NCBI GenBank assembly: GCA_031288035.1
Contig: JAITSG010000044.1
Location: forward strand, 1-5,936
Reading direction: 5' to 3'
Origin: Rickettsiales bacterium
GTDB taxonomy: Bacteria; Pseudomonadota; Alphaproteobacteria; Rs-D84; CACZYB01
DNA: 5,936 nucleotides
Part shown: in pieces, positions 1-5,931 of the stretch
Numbering within the stretch: position 1 is the stretch's first letter
How the letters are laid out: each line of letters begins with the position of its first letter
Notes under the pieces: generated by a model
What the model was told of the DNA's origin: nothing
Seen by the model: only the letters and a program-made list of their open reading frames with translations
The model's database searches: none
Position numbers and translations under genes: made by a program

Positions 1-342
1 CGTACCAGAGTGTACGAAGACATATCGTATGACATCAAGGACGAGATCAACGAACGCGTCGACGGCATAAATGGATGGAGCTTCTCGGAATACTTTATAG
101 TCAATGACATGGGCCTCGAACACCGGGCAAATGTCAAGCATGCCGACGATTTGAATGAGGCCCGCTGGAACGTGGCCAAATCGAAAGACTCACTCGATCG
201 GATCGATGTTCGCTTGTCCAAACACATGCTCAACCTTGCGTCCAACGCGATAATCCTAAGTAGTATTTTGCTTCAAAACAAGAGCGCGTTCAGCGCGATC
301 AAGGGTTTCATCGGGGACGGAAAGGAAAATGGAGGGCGCTGA
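1..342 (+). CDS. Hypothetical protein, 5' end cut by window edge
   Basis: The frame is open from base 1 and ends in TGA at 340-342. The first in-frame start-like codon is GTG at 10, but no ribosome binding site can be seen and the frame is open upstream of it, so the real start is probably outside the window. The visible part (about 113 codons) is polar and mostly helical in character. It is acidic at the front (YEDISYDIKDEINERVDGI) and has an amphipathic or hydrophobic stretch near the C-terminus (LNLASNAIILSSILL) that is too weak to call a membrane segment. I recognise no family or catalytic motif. The stop overlaps the next start by one base (TGATG), so the two are almost certainly translationally coupled and probably act together. 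GC is lower than in the genes after 1579. That this is a real gene rests on the coupling and the clean frame, not on homology. Confidence 0.6.
   Translation, partial: RTRVYEDISYDIKDEINERVDGINGWSFSEYFIVNDMGLEHRANVKHADDLNEARWNVAKSKDSLDRIDVRLSKHMLNLASNAIILSSILLQNKSAFSAIKGFIGDGKENGGR
331..335 (+). promoter_or_regulatory. Ribosome binding site GGAGG of the 342 start
   Basis: GGAGG lies inside the last codons of the upstream gene, six bases before the ATG at 342. It supports 342 as the start rather than the in-frame ATG at 402. The ATG at 402 has its own but tightly spaced GAGGA (394-398, three bases away). Confidence 0.6.
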
Positions 343-1433
343 TGCAGGTGCCTGGCGTGTCTTTTCGACGCGCCGTCGGCCAAGTTCCCCGGCGAGGACA
401 GATGAAAGAAAACAATAAGAAAAGGAAAAGCAATAGGCCTAAGGATTACGACCTCCCACCGCCTATGGCCGATTGCGCGAACCATCCTCCGGAAAAGGTG
501 TTCGATATATTCCGGGTACGCTTCGTGAAATGTCTTTTCTCGCTTGCTTCAAACGAGGAGGACAACGCTTGGACTATGGACAACGGACGCATGTTCGTCC
601 CGAACTTCGTTCAGTATCTGACCTCTGGCAAGGAGAAAGGTTTAAAAACCCGTTCCGACGCCCGCGACGAAATCCTCGAGGCTATGGCCGGAAAAGCCGA
701 GACCGAGGCATTCCTTCGGACCAGCGATTTTGTCAGGTTTGGCGATGTTCCGTACAAAAGGATAATGAACCTGCTGTATTTCGGCCGGCGCGATCCGATT
801 ACTGTCCAAATCATATCCAAGTTCGCGGCCGAACCCCTGCTCGACGTACTTTCCGACGCCAAGATATTCCTGCTTATGCGAAGGATGCCTGGTATATACA
901 ACCAATACATGCACGAGGCTATGAACAAGGATACCTCGGGAGGAAAAGGACTGCGCGGAGTCGTATGCAGGGGCGTGAATAACCTAACATGGACAGAGAT
1001 GGTGCTCCCCACCAAAAAGCCGGATAGTATCAGCGACATGCTCCGAAGCGACAAGGACGATCTGGACACGATATTTTCCCTGGTCGACAGATTGTTTATA
1101 ATCTATAGGTATTCCGACACCAAAAAATATCCCGATGCCGCGGTAGACTATCTTGGTGAATTCAAAAGGCTTGTTGCCAACATAGCCGCATATCGCGAAG
1201 AATATAAACGGCTGTACGACAAGTACAATAGCGGGCAAAAACTCCAACCGCTGCATTCCACAATCCTGCGTGGAAAGGATATGGAAATAATAAACGGCAT
1301 AGAAACCATGAACCGCATGACTCCATCCGTTGCCGGCAGCATCATGAAAGCCTTCCACGACGGGAAAATCTATACGCCTTCGCGACCGCAGCCTCCGGCC
1401 GTATTCCGGGGCCTCGGATCCAAATTCCGATAA
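342..1433 (+). CDS. Hypothetical protein of unknown family (363 aa)
   Basis: I do not recognise this protein. The ATG at 342 overlaps the upstream TGA, with GGAGG six bases before it; ATG at 402 (Met21) is a possible alternative and would remove the first 20 residues. The N-terminus is strongly basic and probably disordered (NNKKRKSNRPK near residues 24-34), followed by a proline-rich PPP segment and a Cys/His-containing stretch (ADCANHPPEK). The body, about residues 50-330, looks soluble and mainly helical, with a possible coiled-coil helix near 275-305 (EFKRLVANIAAYREEYKRLY). The C-terminal tail is rich in proline and basic residues (PSRPQPP, GSKFR). There is no signal peptide, membrane segment, Walker motif or obvious metal-binding site. 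Sampled lines have about 40-52% GC against 55-75% in the repair gene downstream, so this pair may have been acquired separately. A nucleic-acid-binding or adaptor role is conceivable from the basic tails, but that is only inference. Confidence 0.72.
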   Translation: MQVPGVSFRRAVGQVPRRGQMKENNKKRKSNRPKDYDLPPPMADCANHPPEKVFDIFRVRFVKCLFSLASNEEDNAWTMDNGRMFVPNFVQYLTSGKEKGLKTRSDARDEILEAMAGKAETEAFLRTSDFVRFGDVPYKRIMNLLYFGRRDPITVQIISKFAAEPLLDVLSDAKIFLLMRRMPGIYNQYMHEAMNKDTSGGKGLRGVVCRGVNNLTWTEMVLPTKKPDSISDMLRSDKDDLDTIFSLVDRLFIIYRYSDTKKYPDAAVDYLGEFKRLVANIAAYREEYKRLYDKYNSGQKLQPLHSTILRGKDMEIINGIETMNRMTPSVAGSIMKAFHDGKIYTPSRPQPPAVFRGLGSKFR

Positions 1434-1473
1434 ATACCCTTATTCCCCTCTCTCCGCCCGGCCCTGATTTGCC

Positions 1474-1502
1474 TTGAATTCCGGCCGCGGCGCCATTATA
1501 AT
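1474..1502 (+). promoter_or_regulatory. Sigma70-type promoter of the nuclease-helicase gene
   Basis: TTGAAT (1474-1479) and a perfect TATAAT (1497-1502) are separated by exactly 17 bases. Transcription would begin near 1508-1510, giving a leader of about 70 nt before the ATG at 1579. The spacer is very GC-rich and contains CGGCCGC (1482-1488). The same heptamer sits in the spacer of the promoter at 5086. The promoter marks 1579 as the head of a new transcription unit, separate from the two hypothetical genes. No convincing terminator separates them, so some read-through is possible. Confidence 0.75.
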
Positions 1503-1532
1503 ACATAGGATTTGGCCGCGGACTGTGGCGCG

Positions 1533-1563
1533 GCGGTGGCCTTCATATGCCGGAGGGCACCGC
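1533..1563 (+). promoter_or_regulatory. 5' leader hairpin next to the ribosome binding site
   Basis: In the leader, 1533-1538 (GCGGTG) pairs with 1558-1563 (CACCGC). After a G-G mismatch (1539/1557), 1540-1544 pairs with 1552-1556, including one G-T wobble. This leaves a seven-base loop (1545-1551). The total is eleven pairs with one internal mismatch. The hairpin ends one base before the purine-rich Shine-Dalgarno stretch at 1564-1573. Such a position could keep the site open or affect ribosome loading, RNA stability or protein binding. No known riboswitch class is recognised. The pairing is seen directly; the function is inferred. Confidence 0.5.
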
Positions 1564-1573
1564 AAAGGAGAGG
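1564..1573 (+). promoter_or_regulatory. Ribosome binding site deciding the 1579 start
   Basis: The stretch AAAGGAGAGG precedes ATG 1579, with GGAG (1567-1570) eight bases away. It settles the start of the nuclease-helicase. The reading frame runs back to a TTG at 1474, but that TTG is the -35 box and would lie upstream of the predicted transcript. Confidence 0.8.
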
Positions 1574-1578
1574 ATTCA

Positions 1579-4389
1579 ATGTTTTTCTACGCCGATCTGC
1601 ACATACATTCCAAATACTCGCGCGCGACCAGCAAAAGCTGCAACCTAGAGGAGCTCGCCATCTGGGCGCGCAAAAAGGGCCTGGGCGTAATCGCGACCGG
1701 GGATTTCACCCACCCGGCATGGTTCAATGAAATAAAGGAAAAGCTCGTCCCGGCCGGGCCCGGGGCATTCAAGCTCAAAGACGACAGCAGCCCGGTAAGG
1801 TTCATATTGTCGGTCGAGATCTCGACCATATACAAGAAGGGCGACAAGACACGGAAAGTCCACCACGTCGCGTTCGTCCCCGACCTGGCGAGCGCGGAAA
1901 AATTCAGGGGCAGGCTCGCCGCTATAGGGAACATCGCCTCCGACGGCCGGCCGATACTCGGGCTGGATTCAAGGAGCCTGCTCGAAACCGTCCTCGAGTC
2001 CGGCAAAGGCGCGTACATAATTCCCGCGCATATATGGACGCCGTGGTTCTCCGTACTGGGCTCCAAATCCGGCTTCGACTCGATAGAGGAATGCTACGGC
2101 GACCTGGCACAGCACATATTCGCGGCGGAAACCGGGCTCTCCAGCGACCCGGGAATGAACTGGAGGGTGCCGAGCCTCGACAGATACCGCCTGGTGTCGA
2201 ATTCCGACGCGCACTCGCCCCCGAACCTCGCGCGCGAAGCCACGGTTTTCGACACGGAGCCGGATTACTTCGGCATATTGAAAGCCCTCCGAGACGGCGA
2301 GGGATATGTCGGCACGGTCGAATTCTTCCCCGAAGAAGGCAAGTACCACGAGGACGGCCACAGGAAGTGCAACGTCCGCCTAACCCCCGAGGAAACCGCC
2401 AAACTTAACGGGATCTGCCCGGTCTGCGGCAGGCCGCTGACCATAGGCGTCCTCAACAGGGTGTGCGAGCTCGCCGACCGCAAGGCGAACCCAGCGCCCC
2501 CGCCGAAAGCCGGGAAGGTATTCAGCCTGGTGCCCCTGCAGGAAATCCTCGCCGAAATCCTGGGCGTAGGCGCGGCGAGCAAGTCGGTCGCCGAAGCCTA
2601 CGAAACTTCCATCCAAAAACTTGGCCCCGAGCTCGACATACTGCGCGCCGCGCCGATCGAGGACATATCGCGGGCGGGCTCCCCCCTTCTTGCCGAGGCG
2701 ATCTCCCGCCTGCGCGACGGCAGGGTCGTAAGGCAGGCGGGCTTCGACGGCGAATACGGAGCTATAAAACTTTTCGAGGACGGCGAGCTAGAGAGGGAAA
2801 GATCCGGCGGCATGCTGTTCAACATAAGTCCGCCCAGGGCGAGAACGAAACCGTCCACGCGCGCGGAAACTCCGGCCATGGACGGCGCGCAGGCCAAGGC
2901 GCAAAAGCAGGAGGCACGGACGCCGCCCGGGCTCGACGAATACCAACAGGGAGCGGTGGAGGACTCTTCGCGCCAGATGCTGATAGTCGCCGGCCCCGGC
3001 TCGGGCAAGACGACCGTCTTGACGTCCCGCATATCTCACTTCATCGATGAAAACATATTCGCGCCTGAAAACTGCCTGGCCATAACATTCACCCGCCGCG
3101 CCGCCGAAGAAATGCGACGCAGGCTTAAATGCAACGCCAATATCCACACGTTCCACTCGCTTTGCTTTTCGATACTGAAGGAAAACCACGCGCTCGCCGG
3201 GCTAGCGCCCGACTTCAAGGTCGCCGCCGAACCGGGGAACGGCGCGCTCGGCTTCGACGACCTGATAATCCTCACCGTCAGGCTACTTAGCGAAAACCCG
3301 GCCCTTGCGAAGTCGTACCGGGAGCGCTTCAAATACGTCTCGGTCGACGAGTACCAGGACATAGACGCGAAACAGTACGAGCTTGTCCGGCTGCTGGCTC
3401 CGCCCGGCGGATATTTGTGCGCGATAGGAGATCCCAACCAGTCGATATACGGATTCCGCGGCGGGGATTCGAGGTTCTTCAACAGCTTCACGCAGGACTA
3501 TCCCGGGGCAAAGGTCGTGGGGCTCAAGAACAACTACCGCTCCACGGGCGCCATAGTCGCGGCGTCGAACCAGATGATCGGATCGTGCGACATAAGGGCC
3601 GCCTTCGACCGGCCGCACGAAAAAATCTCCATACACGCCGCCCCCACGGAAAGGGCCGAGGCCGAGTTCGTGGTGAAAACAATCGAAGGACTAATCGGCG
3701 GCCACAGCTTCTATTCCATAGACACGGGACGGGGCGGCGGCGAGGACGGCGGGCTCGCCTTCTCGGACTTCGCCGTACTATACCGCGCCTCGTCGCAGCT
3801 CGAACCCCTTGCCGAGGCCCTCGAACGCTCCGGCATGCCCTATGCCAGGCTCTCCGAAGGCCCGCTGTGCGACAACAAGGACGTCAAAAAATTCTTCCGC
3901 CAGCTGACGAACTCCGAACCGGCCACGGACCAGATCGGAAAGTTCGAGGGGGCGGAGCATATCCGGCAATACCTCCTGAACCTCGCGCGGGAGCACGCGG
4001 ACGCGGACGAATTCATCCGCGAGGCGTCGCTGTCGTCCGAGGCGGACACGCTCGACGCTAGGGCGGACAGGATATCGCTAATGACGCTGCACGCATCCAA
4101 GGGGCTCGAGTTCAAATGCGTGTTCGTGGTCGGCCTGGAAGAAGGCCTCATGCCATTCTACCGCGCCGAGGACATAGAGGAGGAGCGGCGCCTTTTGTAC
4201 GTGGGCATGACGAGGGCCAAGCAGCGGCTGTTCCTGACCCGCGCGATCAGCCGGAAACAGTACGGAACGCACAAGGAGACGGCGCCCTCGCCCTTCCTGG
4301 AAAAAATAGAGAGCGAGCTGCTGGCCATAAGCAGGCACGACGGCCCGCGCAGGAAAAAGAACGACGAGGGGCAGATGTCGCTTTTGTGA
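1579..4389 (+). CDS. Endonuclease Q-like PHP nuclease fused to UvrD/Rep-type SF1A DNA helicase (936 aa)
   Basis: Residues 1-240 form a PHP phosphoesterase fold with metal-ligand motifs DLHIHS (H8, H10), TGDFTHP (D42, H45), SVE (E80), VHHVAF (H95/H96), PAHIWTPWF (H151) and SNSDAHSP (D210, H212). Residues 249-301 carry the EndoQ zinc site (FFPEEGKYHEDGH, C264, CPVCG at 280-284). The EndoQ C-terminal region, about 340-410, includes GFDGEYGAIKLF. The EndoQ family nicks DNA 5' of deaminated bases and abasic sites. A Pro/Ala/Lys-rich linker (417-451) leads to the helicase: Q motif LDEYQQ (452-457), Walker A GPGSGKTT (472-479), TFTRRAAEEM (503-512), HTFHS (523-527), VDEYQD (589-594), GDPNQSIYGFRGGD (617-630), NNYRST (651-656), TLHASKGLEF (836-845) and LLYVGMTRAKQ (872-882). 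All catalytic residues appear intact. The 1B and 2B subdomains are much shorter than in UvrD. The C-terminus is QMSLL, a probable beta-clamp-binding motif. The likely role is cytosolic base-damage repair, with nicking and unwinding on one chain. The family calls are firm; the repair mechanism is inferred. Confidence 0.95.
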   Translation: MFFYADLHIHSKYSRATSKSCNLEELAIWARKKGLGVIATGDFTHPAWFNEIKEKLVPAGPGAFKLKDDSSPVRFILSVEISTIYKKGDKTRKVHHVAFVPDLASAEKFRGRLAAIGNIASDGRPILGLDSRSLLETVLESGKGAYIIPAHIWTPWFSVLGSKSGFDSIEECYGDLAQHIFAAETGLSSDPGMNWRVPSLDRYRLVSNSDAHSPPNLAREATVFDTEPDYFGILKALRDGEGYVGTVEFFPEEGKYHEDGHRKCNVRLTPEETAKLNGICPVCGRPLTIGVLNRVCELADRKANPAPPPKAGKVFSLVPLQEILAEILGVGAASKSVAEAYETSIQKLGPELDILRAAPIEDISRAGSPLLAEAISRLRDGRVVRQAGFDGEYGAIKLFEDGELERERSGGMLFNISPPRARTKPSTRAETPAMDGAQAKAQKQEARTPPGLDEYQQGAVEDSSRQMLIVAGPGSGKTTVLTSRISHFIDENIFAPENCLAITFTRRAAEEMRRRLKCNANIHTFHSLCFSILKENHALAGLAPDFKVAAEPGNGALGFDDLIILTVRLLSENPALAKSYRERFKYVSVDEYQDIDAKQYELVRLLAPPGGYLCAIGDPNQSIYGFRGGDSRFFNSFTQDYPGAKVVGLKNNYRSTGAIVAASNQMIGSCDIRAAFDRPHEKISIHAAPTERAEAEFVVKTIEGLIGGHSFYSIDTGRGGGEDGGLAFSDFAVLYRASSQLEPLAEALERSGMPYARLSEGPLCDNKDVKKFFRQLTNSEPATDQIGKFEGAEHIRQYLLNLAREHADADEFIREASLSSEADTLDARADRISLMTLHASKGLEFKCVFVVGLEEGLMPFYRAEDIEEERRLLYVGMTRAKQRLFLTRAISRKQYGTHKETAPSPFLEKIESELLAISRHDGPRRKKNDEGQMSLL
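4372..4386 (+). other. Probable beta-sliding-clamp binding motif (QMSLL) at the protein C-terminus
   Basis: The last five codons of the nuclease-helicase encode Q932-M-S-L-L936. This fits the bacterial clamp-binding consensus QL(S/D)L(F/L) and follows a basic, flexible tail (RRKKNDEG), as is usual for such peptides. It lacks the two aromatic residues of an archaeal or eukaryotic PIP box. Archaeal EndoQ is reported to work with PCNA, so a clamp contact is expected for the family. The match is seen in the sequence; binding is inferred. Confidence 0.6.
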
Positions 4390-4403
4390 GCGAACGGCAT
4401 AAC

Positions 4404-4408
4404 GGAGG
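4404..4408 (+). promoter_or_regulatory. Ribosome binding site GGAGG deciding the 4416 start
   Basis: GGAGG lies seven bases before ATG 4416, in the 26-nt gap after the helicase stop. It fixes the methyltransferase start. The same frame is open back to 4116, but that part overlaps the conserved helicase motifs V and VI and encodes an Arg/Gly-rich shadow peptide. Confidence 0.8.
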
Positions 4409-4415
4409 ATTGGAA

Positions 4416-5084
4416 ATGACAGGCTCGAAGGCATGGGATTGGGAGAAAGTCCGCGGCGAGCACGAAGATTACTGGAAAATCCCGTGCGTGGAATCCCATT
4501 ATCTGGCCGACAGGTGGAAAGGCCAGGGCAAAAAACGCTTCCTCGACCTGGGGGCCGGGCTCGGGCGGCATGCGATATTCTTCGCGAAGAAAGGCTTTGA
4601 AACCTCCGCCTTCGACCTGAGCGCAAACGCCATAGAAAGGCTAAAGGAAAGGGCCTTATCGGAAAAGCTGCGCATAGACTCCGCGGCCGGCGACATGCTG
4701 TCGTTGCCCTACGGCGACGGGTCCTTCGACTGCATTATGTGCTATCACGTCGTCAGCCACCAGGATACCGCCGGCGTGAAGCAATCAATCGCCGAAATAC
4801 GCCGCGTCCTGGCGGACGGAGGGGAATGCTTCCTGACGCTCGGCTCGAAAGAAACCTGGGGCTGGAAACAGGACTGGCCCCTTCTCGACGAGAACACCAA
4901 GCTCCGCCAGGAGGACGGGCCGGAGAACAACATCCCGCATTTCTACGCCGACGAGGGGATGATACCAAGCCTGCTATGCGGATTTCATATAGCCAGGATG
5001 GCGCACGCGGCTGAATATTACGACAAAGACGGCGCCCTTGCCATGGGCGGATGGCACTATTACCTCCTGATACGAAAACGATAA
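4416..5084 (+). CDS. Class I SAM-dependent methyltransferase (222 aa)
   Basis: This is a small cytosolic methyltransferase with a Rossmann-like fold. Motif I, the SAM-binding glycine loop, is LDLGAGLGRHAIFFAKKG (residues 43-60). The acidic residue after strand beta2 is D67 in SAFDLSANAIERLK. Motif II/III resembles AAGDMLSLPYGDGSFDCIMCYHVVSH (90-115), with D93 near the adenine and D105 at strand beta4. RRVLADGGECFLTLGS (129-144) is the usual post-motif strand. The order matches the ubiquinone/menaquinone-methyltransferase-like superfamily (Methyltransf_11/25 type). The substrate cannot be told: there is no DNA-methylase NPPY/DPPY motif and no target-recognition domain, so a small molecule or protein substrate is more likely than DNA. 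The start follows the nuclease-helicase stop by 26 nt with no promoter in between, so the two are probably one operon. Length and start agree with the family, and nothing looks broken. Confidence 0.9.
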   Translation: MTGSKAWDWEKVRGEHEDYWKIPCVESHYLADRWKGQGKKRFLDLGAGLGRHAIFFAKKGFETSAFDLSANAIERLKERALSEKLRIDSAAGDMLSLPYGDGSFDCIMCYHVVSHQDTAGVKQSIAEIRRVLADGGECFLTLGSKETWGWKQDWPLLDENTKLRQEDGPENNIPHFYADEGMIPSLLCGFHIARMAHAAEYYDKDGALAMGGWHYYLLIRKR

Positions 5085-5085
5085 A

Positions 5086-5114
5086 TTGACGCGGCCGCCT
5101 TTTTGCGGTATAAT
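5086..5114 (+). promoter_or_regulatory. Near-consensus sigma70-type promoter of the hydrolase gene
   Basis: TTGACG (5086-5091) and perfect TATAAT (5109-5114) are 17 bases apart, starting one base after the methyltransferase stop. Transcription should begin near 5120-5122, leaving a leader of roughly 28 nt before ATG 5149. The spacer holds GCGGCCGC-type sequence (CGGCCGC at 5092-5098) and a small CCGC/GCGG inverted repeat (5095-5098 and 5105-5108). It would be expected to be a strong promoter unless repressed. No clear operator is visible. Confidence 0.8.
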
Positions 5115-5133
5115 ATCCCGTATTCTAGCCAAC

Positions 5134-5138
5134 GGAGG
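5134..5138 (+). promoter_or_regulatory. Ribosome binding site GGAGG deciding the 5149 start
   Basis: GGAGG is ten bases before ATG 5149, slightly long but the only good site. The frame runs back to a TTG at 5086, which is the -35 box of the promoter, so it is not a usable start. Confidence 0.7.
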
Positions 5139-5148
5139 AAGCGCACGC

Positions 5149-5853
5149 ATGCCAAACAAACTCGATTACAACGGCGTAGAACTTACCTACCTGTCGCACA
5201 GCGGATTCATAATCGGATACGGCGGCAAGCGCCTGGCGATAGATCCCTTCCTGACCTACAATCCGTACGCGAAGGCTTCTCCGGCCGACATAAAAGTCGA
5301 CGACGTCGTGATAACGCACGCGCATTTCGACCACATAGGCGACGCGGTGGAGATAGCCCGGTCGAACAAATGCAGGATAACCGCGTGCTTCGGCGTGTCG
5401 GATTACTTTTCCAGGCAGGGGATGGAAACGTCGGCGATACCCCTCGGCGGAACGCTGCCGGCCGACGGGCCGAAGGGAACGGGATGGTTCACAGCGCATT
5501 TCCGCGCGGCCATGCACAACGGCGAGAGCCCGGACAAAATCACGTTCGCCGCGGCGAGCAGCATCCTGCTCGGCTTCGGAGACGTCAAGATATACCATCT
5601 CGGCGACACCGCCCTGCACTACGATTTCAAACTGGTCGGAGAGATATACAAGCCGGACATAGCCCTGATCCCGATAGGCGGCGTCCCGACAATGGACATA
5701 GACGAGGCCGTAATCGCGACAGGATGGCTTGCCCCGAAAATCGCGGTGCCAATACACTACAACACCTTCCCGCACATCAAGGCAAATCCCTTCGAATTCA
5801 AGGACAAGGCCGAGAAAGCCCTGCCGGTGAAATGCGTCGTGCTGGAACCGTAG
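5149..5853 (+). CDS. Metallo-beta-lactamase-fold metal-dependent hydrolase, UlaG/UPF0173-like (234 aa)
   Basis: This is a complete, compact MBL-fold enzyme. The opening ELTYLSHSGFII (11-22) and LAIDPFLTYNP (29-39) are typical of the UlaG/UPF0173 branch. The metal-binding signature THAHFDH is at 56-62 (H57, H59, D61, H62). Further ligands are probably H123 (AAMHNGESP), D153 in YHLGDTALH (149-157) and H203 in PIHYNTFP (201-208), so both metal sites appear complete. The IPIGG strand (175-179) is also characteristic of the family. Length is normal for UPF0173 proteins (about 225-235 aa). There is no signal peptide, so it acts in the cytosol. Relatives include the L-ascorbate-6-phosphate lactonase UlaG, but no ascorbate genes are nearby and most UPF0173 members have no proven substrate, so the substrate is left open. 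It has its own strong promoter 65 nt before the start and need not be functionally tied to the repair operon. Confidence 0.93.
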   Translation: MPNKLDYNGVELTYLSHSGFIIGYGGKRLAIDPFLTYNPYAKASPADIKVDDVVITHAHFDHIGDAVEIARSNKCRITACFGVSDYFSRQGMETSAIPLGGTLPADGPKGTGWFTAHFRAAMHNGESPDKITFAAASSILLGFGDVKIYHLGDTALHYDFKLVGEIYKPDIALIPIGGVPTMDIDEAVIATGWLAPKIAVPIHYNTFPHIKANPFEFKDKAEKALPVKCVVLEP

Positions 5854-5919
5854 GCATGGAAGCGCGCAGGCACGCCTTTACGGGCGCGCCGGACATGCGA
5901 GGCAAACGCATACAACCCG

Positions 5920-5926
5920 AAGGAGG
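5920..5926 (+). promoter_or_regulatory. Strong ribosome binding site AAGGAGG of a gene leaving the window
   Basis: A full anti-16S complement, AAGGAGG, lies five bases before ATG 5932. The gap from 5854 to 5919 holds no promoter that I can recognise and no terminator, only a weak ATGCG/CGCAT inverted repeat (5895-5899 and 5907-5911). The next gene may therefore be transcribed together with the hydrolase. Confidence 0.7.
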
Positions 5927-5931
5927 ATTAA

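Noticed and set aside
1414..1430. TCGGA/TCCGA inverted repeat at the stop of the 342-1433 gene, as a possible terminator
   Set aside because: The stem has only five pairs and is followed by TAAATACCCTTATT rather than a run of T, so it is not a convincing rho-independent terminator.
1579..4389. Reading the PHP-helicase fusion as a phage-defence nuclease-helicase
   Set aside because: The PHP half has the specific EndoQ zinc-finger and C-terminal signatures and the tail looks like a clamp motif, so DNA repair is the better explanation. No other defence genes are recognisable in the window.
1579..4389. Archaeal origin, since EndoQ is best known from archaea
   Set aside because: Sigma70-type promoters with 17-base spacing, a bacterial-type clamp peptide and a UvrD-type helicase fit a bacterium. 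No archaeal TATA/BRE element is evident.
4116..4415. Upstream 100-residue extension of the methyltransferase frame
   Set aside because: It overlaps helicase motifs V and VI in another frame, is Arg/Gly-rich and shadow-like, and a good ribosome binding site supports the start at 4416.
5095..5108. CCGC-CTTTTT-GCGG inverted repeat after the methyltransferase, as a terminator
   Set aside because: The T run is in the loop rather than after the stem, the stem is four pairs, and the sequence is already explained as the promoter spacer.
5125..5775. Long open frame on the minus strand opposite the hydrolase
   Set aside because: It lies entirely antisense to a well-supported MBL-fold gene, has a composition typical of GC-rich shadows (Arg/Val/Tyr-rich) and shows no family motif.
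5862..5911. GCGCGC repeats (5862-5867, 5884-5889) and ATGCG/CGCAT (5895-5911) in the last gap
   Set aside because: They are short stems with no T tract. GCGCGC is self-complementary and expected by chance in GC-rich DNA.
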